64,000 bases of DNA from Xanthomonas hortorum (lineage in GTDB: Bacteria > Pseudomonadota > Gammaproteobacteria > Xanthomonadales > Xanthomonadaceae), in the NCBI RefSeq assembly GCF_024339125.1, contig NZ_CP101417.1:1178001-1242000 (forward strand), in the 5' to 3' direction. The notes under the pieces were generated by a model. It did not search any database and was not told the origin of the DNA. It saw only the letters and a list, made by a program, of their open reading frames with translations. Made by a program: the position numbers and the translations under genes. Positions 63,719-64,000 of the stretch are shown piece by piece (within the stretch, counting starts at the first letter, position 1; every line of letters starts with the position of its first letter).

Positions 63719-63929
63719 CACGTGCTCCATGCATTGTGTGCGAGAAGTCGAGCCTAGCACGCACCTCACAGCTGACTATCCGCAGGCGCTGCAGCGATAT
63801 CGTGTATGACAAAGGTGCGCAATAGGCAACTCGGTAGTTGCAACAACACATGTCACGCGGAGCTGGTTGCGTGCCACGCAACTGACTGGCACGCACTGCT
63901 CACAACCATGCACACCGACCATCTCCACT

Positions 63930-64000
63930 GGCCCTTGCCCGCCCACCCTCGCGGGACCTTACGCGGCATGGATGCCGCGTAAGAGCCTACACGGACGTAC
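63930..64000. repeat. Palindromic element, copy D (partial, cut by window end)
   Basis: GGCCCTTGCCCGCCCACCCT then TTACGCGGCATGGATGCCGC, as in copies A and B 10 kb away. The right arm lies beyond the window. Confidence 0.7.

Noticed and set aside
1-64000. tRNA or rRNA genes
   Set aside because: No cloverleaf-like or rRNA sequence was noticed on reading both strands; a tRNAscan-SE run would settle this.

Overview
The window is high-GC proteobacterial chromosome, and the gene content points to Xanthomonas: a TreS-maltokinase/GlgE pair, FabV, two TonB-dependent receptors beside pectinolytic genes, X-Tfe/X-Tfi (antibacterial type IV secretion) remnants, a SymE locus, and Xanthomonas-style palindromic intergenic repeats. 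Species cannot be fixed from sequence alone.

Layout. 1-6.5 kb: minus-strand maltose-1-phosphate/alpha-glucan module (glgE then treS-maltokinase, start/stop overlapping; treS runs off the left edge). 6.6-12.0 kb: secreted or lipoprotein genes of unknown role, an orphan Tli4-like lipoprotein, and a nitrilase-superfamily enzyme. 12.0-17.7 kb: an accessory block with a FecI-like sigma factor gene carrying an in-frame TAG, a type IV secretion effector gene cut by an IS5-family element, its intact upstream lipoprotein (probable immunity) gene, an intact symE locus plus a deletion relic of a second one, and a decayed effector C-terminus.

17.8-25.8 kb: lower-GC genes, all on the minus strand, separated by 46-60 bp attC-like sites of the 59-base-element type. 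No integrase is visible, so this looks like a mobile-cassette array lacking intI (CALIN). Three IS copies sit in it. One split a small membrane-protein gene and one landed inside an attC core. Cassette products include a TIR/deoxyribosyltransferase-like protein, a GIY-YIG protein, a HEPN-like protein and membrane proteins.

26.0-39.6 kb: pectin utilisation locus: a large LamG-domain secreted protein, PL10 pectate lyase, pectin methylesterase, two TonB-dependent receptors (all minus), and a divergent 2-keto-3-deoxygluconate kinase. Two near-identical 17-bp operator-like sites lie in the divergent intergenic region. Together these would depolymerise and de-esterify pectin, import the oligomers and phosphorylate the KDG product.

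39.7-53 kb: fabV, a wHTH-STAND-TPR regulator with an overlapping small partner, a NarL-type two-component system, an ICMT-like methyltransferase, a DUF2141-like protein, a carotenoid oxygenase and an L-lactate dehydrogenase. 53-57.8 kb: bacterial NHEJ operon (ku, ligD) next to MITE-like repeats. 57.8-61.8 kb: DUF779 protein and aldehyde dehydrogenase, separated by an Rrf2 regulator, an NAD(P)-binding reductase and a decayed SDR gene. 62.0-63.2 kb: a fifth IS copy with a divergent right end. 63.2-64 kb: a secreted protein of unknown function and another palindromic repeat.

The five IS copies are each 1159 bp with matching 4-bp YTAR duplications, so each is a separate insertion. Removing two of them in silico restores open reading frames, which dates those gene losses as recent.
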